Shown here one piece after another: positions 25,819-33,147 of a stretch of 33,147 bases of DNA. The notes beneath the pieces are model-generated. The model ran no database searches. It was given only the letters and a program-made list of their open reading frames with translations, and had not been told where the DNA came from. Position 1 is the stretch's first letter. Each line of letters opens with the position of its first letter. Source of the stretch: Hyphomicrobiales bacterium (GTDB lineage: Bacteria > Pseudomonadota > Alphaproteobacteria > Rhizobiales > Xanthobacteraceae); contig PLJS01000163.1 of NCBI GenBank assembly GCA_003140315.1, positions 1 through 33,147 on the forward strand, read 5' to 3'. The position numbers and the translations under genes were made by a program.

Positions 25819-26472
25819 CTACCGCTTCCGCGCCACCATCACGCCGTCGCCGACGCTGAGCAGGCAGGCGTCCACACGCTCATCTTTGCTGACCTTTTCG
25901 TTGAGCGCGCGCAGCGCCCTCGTGTCGCCATCGCGCACGCGCTTGTCCGCGACCGCGCCGGACCACAGCATGTTGTCGAGCGCGATCACGCCGCCGGGAC
26001 GCATCAGCGTGAGGCAGGATTCGTAATAGCCGTCATAGCCGCCCTTGTCGGCGTCGATGAAGGCGAAGTCGAAGCGGCCGGCTTCGCGCGAGGCGAGGCC
26101 GGCCAAGGTCTCGGCGGCGGGCGCGAGCCGCAGGTCGATGCGCTCCGCGACGCCGGCGCGCTGCCAAAAGCGTTTGCCGATCGCGGTCCACTCCGCGCTG
26201 ATGTCGCAGCAGATGAGTTGCCCGTCGGGCGGAAGCGCCGACGCGATCGCGAGCGAGCCGTAGCCCGTGAAGGTGCCAACCTCGATTGCGCGTTTGCCGC
26301 CGATGGCGCGGACCAGAAACGCGAGCAGGCCCGCAACGTCCGGCGGCGTCATCATCTCGCTGTTGGGGAGACGCATCGTCTCCTTGCGCAGCTCGGCTGC
26401 GAGTGGCGTCTCGCGCGTCTGCGCGGTAACATATTTTTCGACGGCGTCGGCGATCATGGCGTTGCGTGTCAT
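25819..26472 (-). CDS. O-methyltransferase, COMT-like family 3
   Basis: A 217-residue SAM-dependent methyltransferase. Signatures are IEVGTFTGYGSLAIASAL (SAM motif I), CCDISAEW (acidic residue of motif II), FAFIDADKGGYDGYYE (metal-binding Asp) and GGVIALDNMLWSGAV, which match the caffeoyl-CoA/catechol O-methyltransferase type that uses a divalent metal and acts on catechol-like hydroxyls. AGGA lies upstream of the ATG. It is divergent from hmgA with 161 bases between starts. Methylation of a dihydroxy aromatic would fit the neighbourhood but is inference. Confidence 0.88.
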   Translation of the reverse strand: MTRNAMIADAVEKYVTAQTRETPLAAELRKETMRLPNSEMMTPPDVAGLLAFLVRAIGGKRAIEVGTFTGYGSLAIASALPPDGQLICCDISAEWTAIGKRFWQRAGVAERIDLRLAPAAETLAGLASREAGRFDFAFIDADKGGYDGYYESCLTLMRPGGVIALDNMLWSGAVADKRVRDGDTRALRALNEKVSKDERVDACLLSVGDGVMVARKR

Positions 26473-26633
26473 GGCGATCCTGTCGCTATGGCGATCCTAT
26501 CGCTGAAGCTACCGATATCGGCGTCGCGGCGGCGCCCGTCCAGGGGCTGCATTGATTTGGTTACAGATGAAACTAATGTCGCCGCACGGTCGGATCAGGC
26601 GTTAAATACGCCGAACAGGCGGAGGAGGCGGCC

Positions 26634-27998
26634 ATGAACGAAATCACGTCACCCGCGGCCGGCCTGCGGCAGACGATGGTCGCGCCGACGGCGCCGGGCT
26701 ACATGTCGGGCTTCGGCAACACCTTCGAGACCGAGGCGCTGCCGGGCGCGCTGCCCGTCGGCCGCAACTCGCCGCAGAAGGTGAACTACGGGCTTTACGC
26801 CGAGCAGCTTTCCGGCTCGCCCTTCACGGCGCCGCAAGCCTCGAACCAGCGCTCGTGGCTCTACCGCATCCGGCCGAGCGTGCGGCACGCCGGCCGCTTC
26901 CGCAAAGTCGACCGCGGCTTCATCCGCACGGCGCCCGAGCGCGACGAGCGCGAGTTGCCGATCGGGCCGCTGCGCTGGGGGCCGACGCCGATGTCGGCGG
27001 AGAAGCTGACCTTCGTGACCGGGCTGCGCACCATCACGACCGCCGGGGATTGCGACACGCAGGCCGGGATGGCGGCGCATGTGCTGTTGATCACCGAGTC
27101 GATGGTCGGCGAGACCCAGTTCAACGCCGATGGCGAACTGCTGGTCGTTGCTCAGGAGAACAAGCTGCGATTCCGCACCGAGTTCGGAATTGTGCTGATT
27201 GAACCGGGAGAGGTCGCGGTCATTCCGCGCGGTGTCATGTTCCGCGTCGAATTGGTCGACGGGCCGGCGCGCGCGTACGTCTGCGAGAACTATGGCGGCG
27301 GCTTCGCGCTGCCCGACCGCGGGCCGATCGGGGCGAACTGCCTTGCAAATCCAAGGGATTTCCTGACGCCGCTCGCCTCATACGAGGACGCCGACAAGCC
27401 GAGTACGCTTTACGTCAAATGGGGTGGCGAACTGTTTGCGACGGACTTGCCGCATTCGCCGCTCGACGTGGTCGCGTGGCATGGCAACTACTATCCCTAC
27501 AAGTATGATTTACGGCACTTTTCCCCCGTGGGCGCGATCGCGTTCGACCACCCGGATCCTTCGATCTTTACGGTGCTAACCTCGCCGTCCGAAACCCCCG
27601 GCACCGCCAACATCGATTTCGTAATCTTTCCAGAGCGTTGGGCGGTCGCCGAGAATACGTTCCGCCCGCCTTGGTATCATCGCAACATCATGTCGGAGTT
27701 CATGGGCCTCGTGTATGGCGTCTATGATGCCAAGCCCGAAGGCTTCGTGCCGGGTGGTTTTAGCCTGCATAATCAGATGCTTGCCCACGGCCCCGATGCC
27801 GACGCCTTCAACCATGCAAGCAATGTCGAATTGAAGCCTGTGAAACTCACGAACACGCTCGCCTTCATGTTCGAGACGCGCTTTCGCCAGCGCGTCACGA
27901 AATATGCTGCAAGTCTCGATACTTTGCAGGACGACTACATCGATTGCTGGAACGGATTGAAGAAGAACTTCAATCCGAACCGGCGCGAACCAAGCTGA
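26634..27998 (+). CDS. hmgA: Homogentisate 1,2-dioxygenase
   Basis: A 454-residue non-heme Fe(II) enzyme that opens the homogentisate ring to maleylacetoacetate, central to tyrosine and phenylalanine breakdown. GGAGGAGG precedes the ATG. The N-terminal part has [19 protein letters not shown]. The iron ligands are His349 and Glu355 ([14 protein letters not shown]) and His385 (LAHGPD), with the same spacing as in the human enzyme (His335, Glu341, His371). The length matches the family. The 3' half (from about 27330) is visibly less GC-rich than the 5' half. fahA follows after six bases, so the two are translated from one message. Confidence 0.97.
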   Translation: MNEITSPAAGLRQTMVAPTAPGYMSGFGNTFETEALPGALPVGRNSPQKVNYGLYAEQLSGSPFTAPQASNQRSWLYRIRPSVRHAGRFRKVDRGFIRTAPERDERELPIGPLRWGPTPMSAEKLTFVTGLRTITTAGDCDTQAGMAAHVLLITESMVGETQFNADGELLVVAQENKLRFRTEFGIVLIEPGEVAVIPRGVMFRVELVDGPARAYVCENYGGGFALPDRGPIGANCLANPRDFLTPLASYEDADKPSTLYVKWGGELFATDLPHSPLDVVAWHGNYYPYKYDLRHFSPVGAIAFDHPDPSIFTVLTSPSETPGTANIDFVIFPERWAVAENTFRPPWYHRNIMSEFMGLVYGVYDAKPEGFVPGGFSLHNQMLAHGPDADAFNHASNVELKPVKLTNTLAFMFETRFRQRVTKYAASLDTLQDDYIDCWNGLKKNFNPNRREPS

Positions 27999-28004
27999 AC
28001 ATCG

Positions 28005-29018
28005 ATGAAACTTGCCTCGTTGAAGCAGAACCGCGACGGACGGCTCGTCGTGGTATCGCGCGATTTATCCCGCTATGCGGACGCAACCGCGGTCGCGCCG
28101 ACGCTGCAGGCCGCGCTCGATGATTGGCGCGAAATCGCCCCGCGCCTCGCCGACATTGCGGCCGCGCTCGATGCCGACCGGATCGCGCATTTTCCTTTCG
28201 ATTCAATAGCATGCGCCGCGCCGCTGCCGCGCTCGCACGGCTGGGCCGATGGCTCGGCTTACGTCAACCACGTCGCATTGGTGCGCCGTGCGCGCGGCGC
28301 CGAACTTCCCGCGTCGTTCTGGACCGATCCGTTGATGTATCGCGGCGGTTCGGACGCATTTCTTGGTGCTCGCGATCCAATTCTCATCGCCGATGTCGCC
28401 TGGGGCCTCGATTTCGAGGCCGAGGTTGCGGTGATTGCCGGCGGCGTGTCGCAAGGCGCGAGCCGGCAAGCCGCCGAACAGGCGATCGAACTGGTCGTGC
28501 TCGTCAACGACGTGAGCCTGCGCAATCTGATCTCTTCCGAGCTCGCGAAGGGATTCGGCTTTGTTCAATCGAAGGCGCAAACCGCCTTCTCACCCGTCGC
28601 CGTGACTCCCGATGAGCTCGGCTCCGCCTGGGACGGCGCCAAGGTTTCGCTGCCGTTGCTGTCCGCGCTGAACGGTGCGCCGTTCGGCCGGCCCGATGCC
28701 GGCGTCGACATGACCTTCGATTTCCCGACGCTGGTCGCGCATGCGGCCAAGACCCGTCCGCTCGGCGCTGGCGTGATCGTCGGCTCCGGCACCGTGTCGA
28801 ACCGCGATGCCGACGGCGGACCCGGCAAGCCGGTCGCCGCGGGCGGCGTCGGCTATTCCTGCATCGCGGAGCTGCGCTCGGTCGAGACCATCCTGCACGG
28901 CGCGCCGAAGACGCCGTTCCTCAAAGTCGGCGATCGCGTGCGCATCGAGATGAACGACGCGCAGGGCCGCTCGATCTTCGGCGCCGTCGACCAGGAGGTG
29001 GTAAGCTTGGCGCCTTGA
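28005..29018 (+). CDS. fahA: Fumarylacetoacetase (FAA hydrolase)
   Basis: A 337-residue enzyme that cleaves fumarylacetoacetate to fumarate and acetoacetate, the last step of homogentisate breakdown. The metal-binding Glu138 and Glu140 lie in LDFEAEVAV and Asp169 in VNDVSLRNLI; the FAH-core features GAGVIVGSGTVSN and GDRVRIEM follow. The length fits the single-chain bacterial FAA hydrolases (about 330-340), shorter than animal FAH (about 420). It starts six bases after the hmgA stop. Its own ribosome site is weak, consistent with coupling to hmgA. The middle enzyme, maiA, is 12 kb to the left. Confidence 0.93.
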   Translation: MKLASLKQNRDGRLVVVSRDLSRYADATAVAPTLQAALDDWREIAPRLADIAAALDADRIAHFPFDSIACAAPLPRSHGWADGSAYVNHVALVRRARGAELPASFWTDPLMYRGGSDAFLGARDPILIADVAWGLDFEAEVAVIAGGVSQGASRQAAEQAIELVVLVNDVSLRNLISSELAKGFGFVQSKAQTAFSPVAVTPDELGSAWDGAKVSLPLLSALNGAPFGRPDAGVDMTFDFPTLVAHAAKTRPLGAGVIVGSGTVSNRDADGGPGKPVAAGGVGYSCIAELRSVETILHGAPKTPFLKVGDRVRIEMNDAQGRSIFGAVDQEVVSLAP

Positions 29019-29054
29019 GTCTCGCCTCTTTCGAGCTTGCCACCGGGACCCGTC

Positions 29055-29495
29055 ATGACCACGAAACTCCTGATCCCGCCGCTCAGCCGCCTGTACGATC
29101 TATTCGGCCCGATCACCGAGCTGCTGGTGCGCCTTGTGGCCGGCGGCGCGCTCGCGTTTCACGGATCCGAGATCGTGTTCGGCAACATTGAGGGCGCCGG
29201 GCGCTTTTTCGAGAGCGTGGGATTCGACGACGGCGTGTTCTGGGCCTGGGTGGTGGGCGGCCTCGAACTCGGCTGCGGCCTCTTGCTTGCGATCGGGCTG
29301 CTCACCCGCCTGGCGGCGGTCCCGATCATCGTCTTCCTTGGCGTCGCCATCGCGATCTATCACGCCCAGAATGGCTTCAACTGGGAAGCGCGCGGTATTG
29401 AATATCCGCTGTTCTGGGCCGTCGTGGTGTTTCATTTCCTCGTGCACGGCGGAGGGCGGTGGTCGCTCGACGCGCTGATCGGACGCGAAGTGTGA
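29055..29495 (+). CDS. DoxX-family membrane protein (first copy)
   Basis: A 146-residue protein with four hydrophobic helices. The DoxX pattern is visible in LLVRLVAGGALAFHG, ESVGFDDG, GGLELGCGLLLAIGLLTRLAAVPIIVFL and the last helix FWAVVVFHFLVHGGG. The ATG at 29055 was chosen over a TTG at 29037. DoxX proteins include the DoxD subunit of thiosulfate-quinone oxidoreductase and the Bacillus quinone-response protein MhqP. It follows fahA by 36 bases and overlaps the next gene by four (GTGA), so it is part of the hmgA unit. A quinone role is inference. Confidence 0.85.
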   Translation: MTTKLLIPPLSRLYDLFGPITELLVRLVAGGALAFHGSEIVFGNIEGAGRFFESVGFDDGVFWAWVVGGLELGCGLLLAIGLLTRLAAVPIIVFLGVAIAIYHAQNGFNWEARGIEYPLFWAVVVFHFLVHGGGRWSLDALIGREV

Positions 29496-30073
29496 GCCGC
29501 CGCCTTTCGTTCGGCTGGCTCGTTCTGGCGGTCTTGGCGATCAATCTCGCGCTCCTCGCGGTGATGATGTTCGGCACGCTCGCGCATCTCGCCGGGCTGG
29601 CCGACGGCGCCGAGCCGTTCGACCTGCGTCCGCTCGGCTACAGCGTCGGCGATGCGCGCGCGCTGCTTCAGCTTCTCGGCGAGGAGGGACGCACCTATTA
29701 CGTGCGCGCGCAACTCGCGGTCGACAGCATCTATCCGGCGACCTATGCGGTCTCGCGCGGGCTCCTGCTGTGGTGGCTCACCATGCCGGGCCGGTTGCCG
29801 AGCGTAATGCGGACGCGCTGGCGGATCGCCATGCTGATGCTCCCGCTGTTCGCGGCGGCTTTCGACTATTTCGAGAACGCGCGCATCGCCGCCATGCTGC
29901 TGAGCGGGCCGCTGGTCGACGCCGCTCTCGTCGCCTCGGCATCGCACGCAACCCAGGCGAAATCGCTGTTGACCCTGCTGACCGAGGCTCTGGTCGTCGT
30001 TCTGGGAGTGCGCGTCGTGCTGTCCTGGCGCCGCGCGCGCGCGATTGGGCAACGTCCCACCCCGGCTTCGTGA
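29492..30073 (+). CDS. Membrane protein of unknown family
   Basis: A 193-residue protein starting at GTG 29492; its start overlaps the TGA of the DoxX gene (GTGA), a sign of translational coupling. There are about four hydrophobic segments: WLVLAVLAINLALLAVMMFG near the N terminus, an ATYAVSRGLLLWWL segment, AMLMLPLFAAAFDYFENARIAAMLL, and a last helix LLTLLTEALVVVLGVRVVL. Notable polar patches are VDSIYPATYA and FDYFENAR within or next to helices, where Asp and Glu could bind a cofactor or ions. I do not recognise the family. Its position between two DoxX genes suggests a joint function. Confidence 0.75.
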   Translation: MSRRLSFGWLVLAVLAINLALLAVMMFGTLAHLAGLADGAEPFDLRPLGYSVGDARALLQLLGEEGRTYYVRAQLAVDSIYPATYAVSRGLLLWWLTMPGRLPSVMRTRWRIAMLMLPLFAAAFDYFENARIAAMLLSGPLVDAALVASASHATQAKSLLTLLTEALVVVLGVRVVLSWRRARAIGQRPTPAS

Positions 30074-30131
30074 TTTGCCGCAGCGCCTGTCGTAGTGGCA
30101 GATTTCCCAAACTCCAGGGAGGGAGGGACTC

Positions 30132-30545
30132 ATGGCAACTGCAATCGACAACAAAATAGCCGGCTACAGCGACATCCTGCTGCTCGCCGCGCGAATACTG
30201 GTGGGTGCGCTGTTTCTCATTGCGGCCTACAACAAGTTCAAGGGGCTCGGCGGTACGACCGCATATTTCACCAAGCTCGGCGTTCCCGAGCCTTCGATCA
30301 TGACCTACGTCGTGCCGGCCTTCGAGGCGCTGGTCGGCGTGCTGGTCATCGTCGGGTACCACGTGCGGCTCGTCGCGCTGGCGATCGCGATTTTCGTCGT
30401 CGTCGCGGCGCTCATCGCGCACACGAATTTCGCCGACGGCAATCAGCTCAACCATTTCCTGAAGAATCTCGCGATTGCCGGCGGCTGCCTTGCGCTCCTG
30501 GTCGGCGGCGGCGGGGCTTATTCGGTCGACGCCAAAAAGGGTTGA
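30132..30545 (+). CDS. DoxX-family membrane protein (second copy)
   Basis: A 137-residue protein with four hydrophobic helices and a strong ribosome site (GGGAGG repeats before the ATG). DoxX pattern: LLLAARILVGALFLIAAYNKF, TAYFTKLGVP, VPAFEALVGVLVIVGYHVRLVALAIAIFVV and NHFLKNLAIAGGCLALLVGG. It is of a different subtype from the first copy, closer to the usual DoxX of respiratory or aromatic operons. It begins about 58 bases after the unknown membrane protein and ends 71 bases before the VOC gene. It is probably in the same transcript. Confidence 0.87.
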   Translation: MATAIDNKIAGYSDILLLAARILVGALFLIAAYNKFKGLGGTTAYFTKLGVPEPSIMTYVVPAFEALVGVLVIVGYHVRLVALAIAIFVVVAALIAHTNFADGNQLNHFLKNLAIAGGCLALLVGGGGAYSVDAKKG

Positions 30546-30616
30546 CGCGCAGGGCGCGTTGCGGCGCGCCAAAATAGCGCGCGCGTGATGGCCGTCACGC
30601 GCGCGGGAGGTGTTGC

Positions 30617-31012
30617 ATGTACAGCCACATCACGGTCGGCGCCGACAACCTGAACCGCGCGATGCGGTTCTACGACGCGGTGCTCGGCACGCTCGGCCTC
30701 AAACGCCATCGCACCGCGAAGATCGCGATCGGCTATGCGCCGCCGGATTTTTCCGGCGTCAATGCGCCGTTCTGGGTCGTGCGGCCCTACGACCGGAAAC
30801 CGGCGGCGCCGGGCAACGGCCCGATGGTCGCGTTCGAGGCGAAGACGCGCGGCGCGGTCGATGCTTTCCATGCGGCGGCGCTGGCCGCCGGCGGCAGCAA
30901 CGAGGGCGCGCCGGGGCTGCGCACGCATTACCATCCGAACTATTACGGCGCCTATGTGCGCGATCCGGACGGCAACAAGCTGTGCGCGGTCTGTCATCAC
31001 GCGGTCGGCTGA
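30617..31012 (+). CDS. VOC-superfamily (glyoxalase/bleomycin-resistance-type) protein
   Basis: A 131-residue single VOC chain, which would dimerise. GGAGG lies six bases before the ATG. Key parts are YSHITVGADNLNRAMRFYDAVLGTLGL with the first metal-binding His4, then RTHYHPNYYGAYVRDPDGNKLCAVCHH with candidate second ligands. The family covers glyoxalase I, fosfomycin resistance proteins and ring-opening dioxygenases; MhqO of Bacillus is a VOC protein acting with DoxX-like MhqP. Placement after hmgA-fahA-DoxX suggests a role with electrophilic by-products of aromatic breakdown. The substrate cannot be read. Confidence 0.87.
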   Translation: MYSHITVGADNLNRAMRFYDAVLGTLGLKRHRTAKIAIGYAPPDFSGVNAPFWVVRPYDRKPAAPGNGPMVAFEAKTRGAVDAFHAAALAAGGSNEGAPGLRTHYHPNYYGAYVRDPDGNKLCAVCHHAVG

Positions 31013-31070
31013 GGGCTTCCGGGCGGGCCGACCCGCCACCATATGAGCGCGGCCACGAAGGAGCCGCCTC

Positions 31071-31601
31071 ATGCGCCGCGACGTATCGCTCGCTATTCGT
31101 TCCGCCTGCGCGATCTTGATCGCGGCCGCGCTGTCGGCGCCCGCGCGCGCGGCCGATGAGCCCGATCTCATCTTCCGCAAGTCGACCGTGTTTCATCTGC
31201 TCTCGCCGAACGACAAGCTCGCGACCTATGCGGTCGACGATCCGGGCGTCGAGGGCGTCGCCTGCCATTTCACCGCGCCGGAGCGCGGCGGCTGGAAAGG
31301 CTGGATCGGAGTAGCCGAGGAGGTCTCGGATATCTCGCTTGCCTGCCGCCAGATCGGACCGATCAAGATCACAGCAAAGTTCGAGCAGGGCGAAGATGTG
31401 TTCAGCAAGCGCCGCTCGCTGTTCTTCAAGAAGATGCAGATCGTGCGCGGCTGCGACGTCAAGCGCAACGTGCTCGTCTACATGGTCTATTCCGACCGGC
31501 TGATCGAGGGCTCGCCGAAAAACTCGACCTCGACGGTGCCGATCATGCCGTGGGGGGCGCAAGCGGATGTGCAGAAATGCGCGGACTGGGTGGAGAAGTA
31601 G
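31071..31601 (+). CDS. creA: CreA family secreted protein
   Basis: A 176-residue protein with AAGGAG before the ATG and a signal peptide (AIRSACAILIAAALSAPARA). The mature part matches CreA: DDPGVEGVACHFT, VSDISLACRQIGPI, FKKMQIVRGCDVKRNVLVYMVYSDRLIEGSPKNSTSTVPI. CreA is a periplasmic protein of unknown molecular function; in E. coli it is the first gene of creABCD. No creB, creC or creD is nearby, as usual for alphaproteobacteria. It is the last gene before the palindromic repeat and IS element. Confidence 0.9.
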   Translation: MRRDVSLAIRSACAILIAAALSAPARAADEPDLIFRKSTVFHLLSPNDKLATYAVDDPGVEGVACHFTAPERGGWKGWIGVAEEVSDISLACRQIGPIKITAKFEQGEDVFSKRRSLFFKKMQIVRGCDVKRNVLVYMVYSDRLIEGSPKNSTSTVPIMPWGAQADVQKCADWVEK

Positions 31602-31625
31602 TGCCGCGGACTCGGTGCGGTCCCT

Positions 31626-31714
31626 CCCCTGAAAGGGGGCGGGTTGGGGAGGGGGTCTATTGGGATCAATTGACCCCCCACCCGCCGAGCTTCGCTCGGC
31701 GACCTCCCCCTTTT
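31626..31714. repeat. Compound palindromic repeat after creA
   Basis: Several nested hairpins occur. AAAGGGGG (31632-31639) pairs with CCCCCTTT (31706-31713). GGGGGTC-T-ATTG and CAAT-T-GACCCCC (31651-31678) form a long hairpin with one mismatch. GCCGAGC-TTC-GCTCGGC (31684-31700) forms a third. CCCCT-GAA-AGGGG (31626-31638) gives an alternative fold. A TTTT tract follows. Such GC-rich compound palindromes are common between genes in Rhizobiales. It probably ends creA transcription, and the IS element begins just after. Confidence 0.75.
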
Positions 31715-31721
31715 AGTCTTA

Positions 31722-33147
31722 CTGAGTCAGAAAGTCGCGGACGACGCGTGATCCGACTCAGGTAAGTGGGGAGATTCAGGCATCAGCAGATGGGGGCTGA
31801 TATGGATCTCCGAACGGCAGGCGACAGTGAATCTCGATTTTCGGCTTATGTCGATGGGCTTGTGAGCGTGATTGGTCACGCGGACCGTGCCGGGCCGCTG
31901 CGGGATTATTGCACCGGCCTGATGATGCCGTGCAAGCGCAAGAGCGTCGAGCCGATGGCGGCGGTTACGGCGCCTGGGCGGACGGCGGCGCAGCATCAGT
32001 CGCTGTTGCATTTCGTTGGCAACGCGACTTGGTCGGACGAGAATGTTTTGGCCAAGGTGCGCGAGCTAGTGCTGCCGGCGATTGAGCGTCACGCTCCGAT
32101 TGAAGCGTGGATCATTGATGACACCGGTTTTCCGAAGAAGGGAGAGCACTCGGTTGGCGTGGCACGGCAATATTGCGGCCAGCTCGGTAAGCAAGACAAT
32201 TGTCAGGTCGCGGTGTCGCTGTCTCTTGCCAATTACCAAGCGAGCCTGCCGGTGGCCTATCGTCTGTATCTGCCGGAAGACTGGGCTGAGGACAGCAAAC
32301 GTCGAGGCAAACGGGCGTGCCTGAGGATGTCCGATTCAAGACCAAACCCGAGATCGCGCTTGAGCAGATCGATGCGGCCTGCAAGGCAGACCTTCCTTGC
32401 GGCGTGGTGCTGATGGACGCGGGTTATGGATGCAACACAGACCTGCGCGCTGGCATCAGCGCGCTGGCGCTGTGCTATGTCGCCGGCATCATGCCGCAGA
32501 CGTCTGTGTGGACATCGGGCACGGGGCCGCTGCCGCCAAAAAAGTGGTTGGGCCGCGGGCGACCACCGAAGCTCATCCGCCGGGACGCTAAGCATCAACC
32601 GATCTCGGTCAAGCAACTCGCTCTCGGCCTGCCGAAGCGCGCTTGGCGCACGATCAAGTGGCGGGAGGGTACGACCGAAAGGCTGTCCTCACGTTTTGCG
32701 CGCCTGCGCGTTCGGGTCGCGCATCGCGATTACAATCTCACCGAGGGCCGAGCGCAAGAGTGGCTGCTCATCGAGTGGCCAAAGGGCGAGGACGCGCCGA
32801 CCAAGTATTGGCTTTCAACGCTTCCGCAAGACATCACCTTCCGCTCGCTGGTGGACCTCACCAAGCTGCGCTGGCGCATCGAGCGCGACTATCAGGAGCT
32901 CAAGCAGGAGGTCGGGCTCGGGCATTTCGAAGGGCGCGGATGGCGCGGCTTCCATCACCACGCCACGCTGTGCATTGCGGCCTACGGTTTCCTGATCTCC
33001 GAGAGGGAGACGATTCCCCCCTCTGGACCTCGTTCCACCAGGTTGCTCAAGAAACTTGCAGTTCCCCACGGTTATCGACCCAGGGGCTCCGCCACTGCGG
33101 ACCGAACGCCACATTCCGAATTCGGTCGCAACCATGCGCCGACGATT
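31722..33147 (+). mobile_element. IS701-family insertion sequence, right end beyond window
   Basis: The element is marked by its transposase. CTGAGTC (31722-31728) and GACTCAG (31755-31761) form an inverted repeat just upstream of the transposase start and may belong to the left end. The exact left boundary and the target duplication cannot be fixed, because the right end is outside the window. Composition is slightly lower in GC than the flanking genes. Confidence 0.7.
31802..33147 (+). pseudogene. IS701-family transposase, frameshifted and cut by the window edge
   Basis: Translation from ATG 31802 (MDLRTAGDSESRF) gives the IS701 N-terminal half: IGHADRAGPLRDYCTGLM, then the first catalytic Asp in IIDDTGFPKKG, HSVGVARQYCGQLGKQDNC and ASLPVAYRLYLPEDWAED. 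Near 32311-32314, one base is missing relative to the family reading (AAA-CG-GGC for AAA-GCG-GGC), so this frame leaves the alignment. The other frame continues GVPEDVRFKTKPEIALEQI, GVVLMDAGYG (second Asp), LPPKKW, KYWLSTLPQD, LRWRIERDYQELKQEVG (catalytic Glu) and FHHHATLCIAAYGFLISER to the end of the window without a stop. The protein is therefore probably inactive unless ribosomes shift. Confidence 0.85.

Overview
The window looks like chromosomal DNA of a GC-rich alphaproteobacterium of the Rhizobiales (Hyphomicrobiales), probably close to the Bradyrhizobium/Rhodopseudomonas/Pseudolabrys group. This rests on family content: a DUF2865 secreted protein, a Tlde1 (DUF2778) protein, a class II DAHP synthase, a soluble MCP-PilZ receptor, CreA, TrmO, GlsB and LTXXQ proteins, and an IS701-type transposase at the right end. 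GC-rich codon use and frequent GTG/TTG starts fit. No plasmid, phage or CRISPR functions were seen.

Layout. 1-3.4 kb (- strand): small secreted protein, tRNA-Val(CAC), PEGA-like lipoprotein, soluble chemotaxis receptor with a PilZ domain. 3.5-7 kb: gph (-) divergent from a tight rpiA / DUF2059 / gor cluster (+). 7-9.6 kb: MFS transporter (-) divergent from class II DAHP synthase (+), then a double-hairpin repeat. 9.8-13.2 kb (+): secreted beta-propeller protein, dgkA with a TTG start, glutamine-dependent nadE. 13.2-16.6 kb (-): DUF2865 protein, then a marR-maiA-eamA cluster. A cytochrome P450 (16.7-18 kb, +) diverges from marR. 18-25.1 kb (-): small membrane proteins, DUF302, Tlde1 protein with heptapeptide repeats, a decayed histidine kinase, GlsB, an LTXXQ protein, a Crp/Fnr regulator, a SAM methyltransferase and an alpha/beta-hydrolase-LuxR fusion. 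25.1-26.5 kb (-): trmO and an O-methyltransferase. 26.6-31.6 kb (+): hmgA-fahA, then DoxX, an unknown membrane protein, a second DoxX, a VOC protein and creA. 31.6-33.1 kb: palindromic repeat and a frameshifted IS701-family transposase cut by the window edge.

How the genes connect. Homogentisate catabolism is complete but split: hmgA (ring opening) and fahA (final hydrolysis) are adjacent near 27-29 kb, while maiA (isomerisation) lies 10 kb away with a MarR regulator, an EamA exporter-like protein and a divergent P450. The genes after fahA (two DoxX proteins, a membrane protein, a VOC protein) resemble in kind the quinone-response genes known as mhqO/mhqP in Bacillus. They may therefore deal with benzoquinone acetate formed when homogentisate auto-oxidises; this is inference. 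Other sensory items of note are the PilZ-bearing receptor and a LuxR fusion whose hydrolase nucleophile serine is replaced by cysteine.
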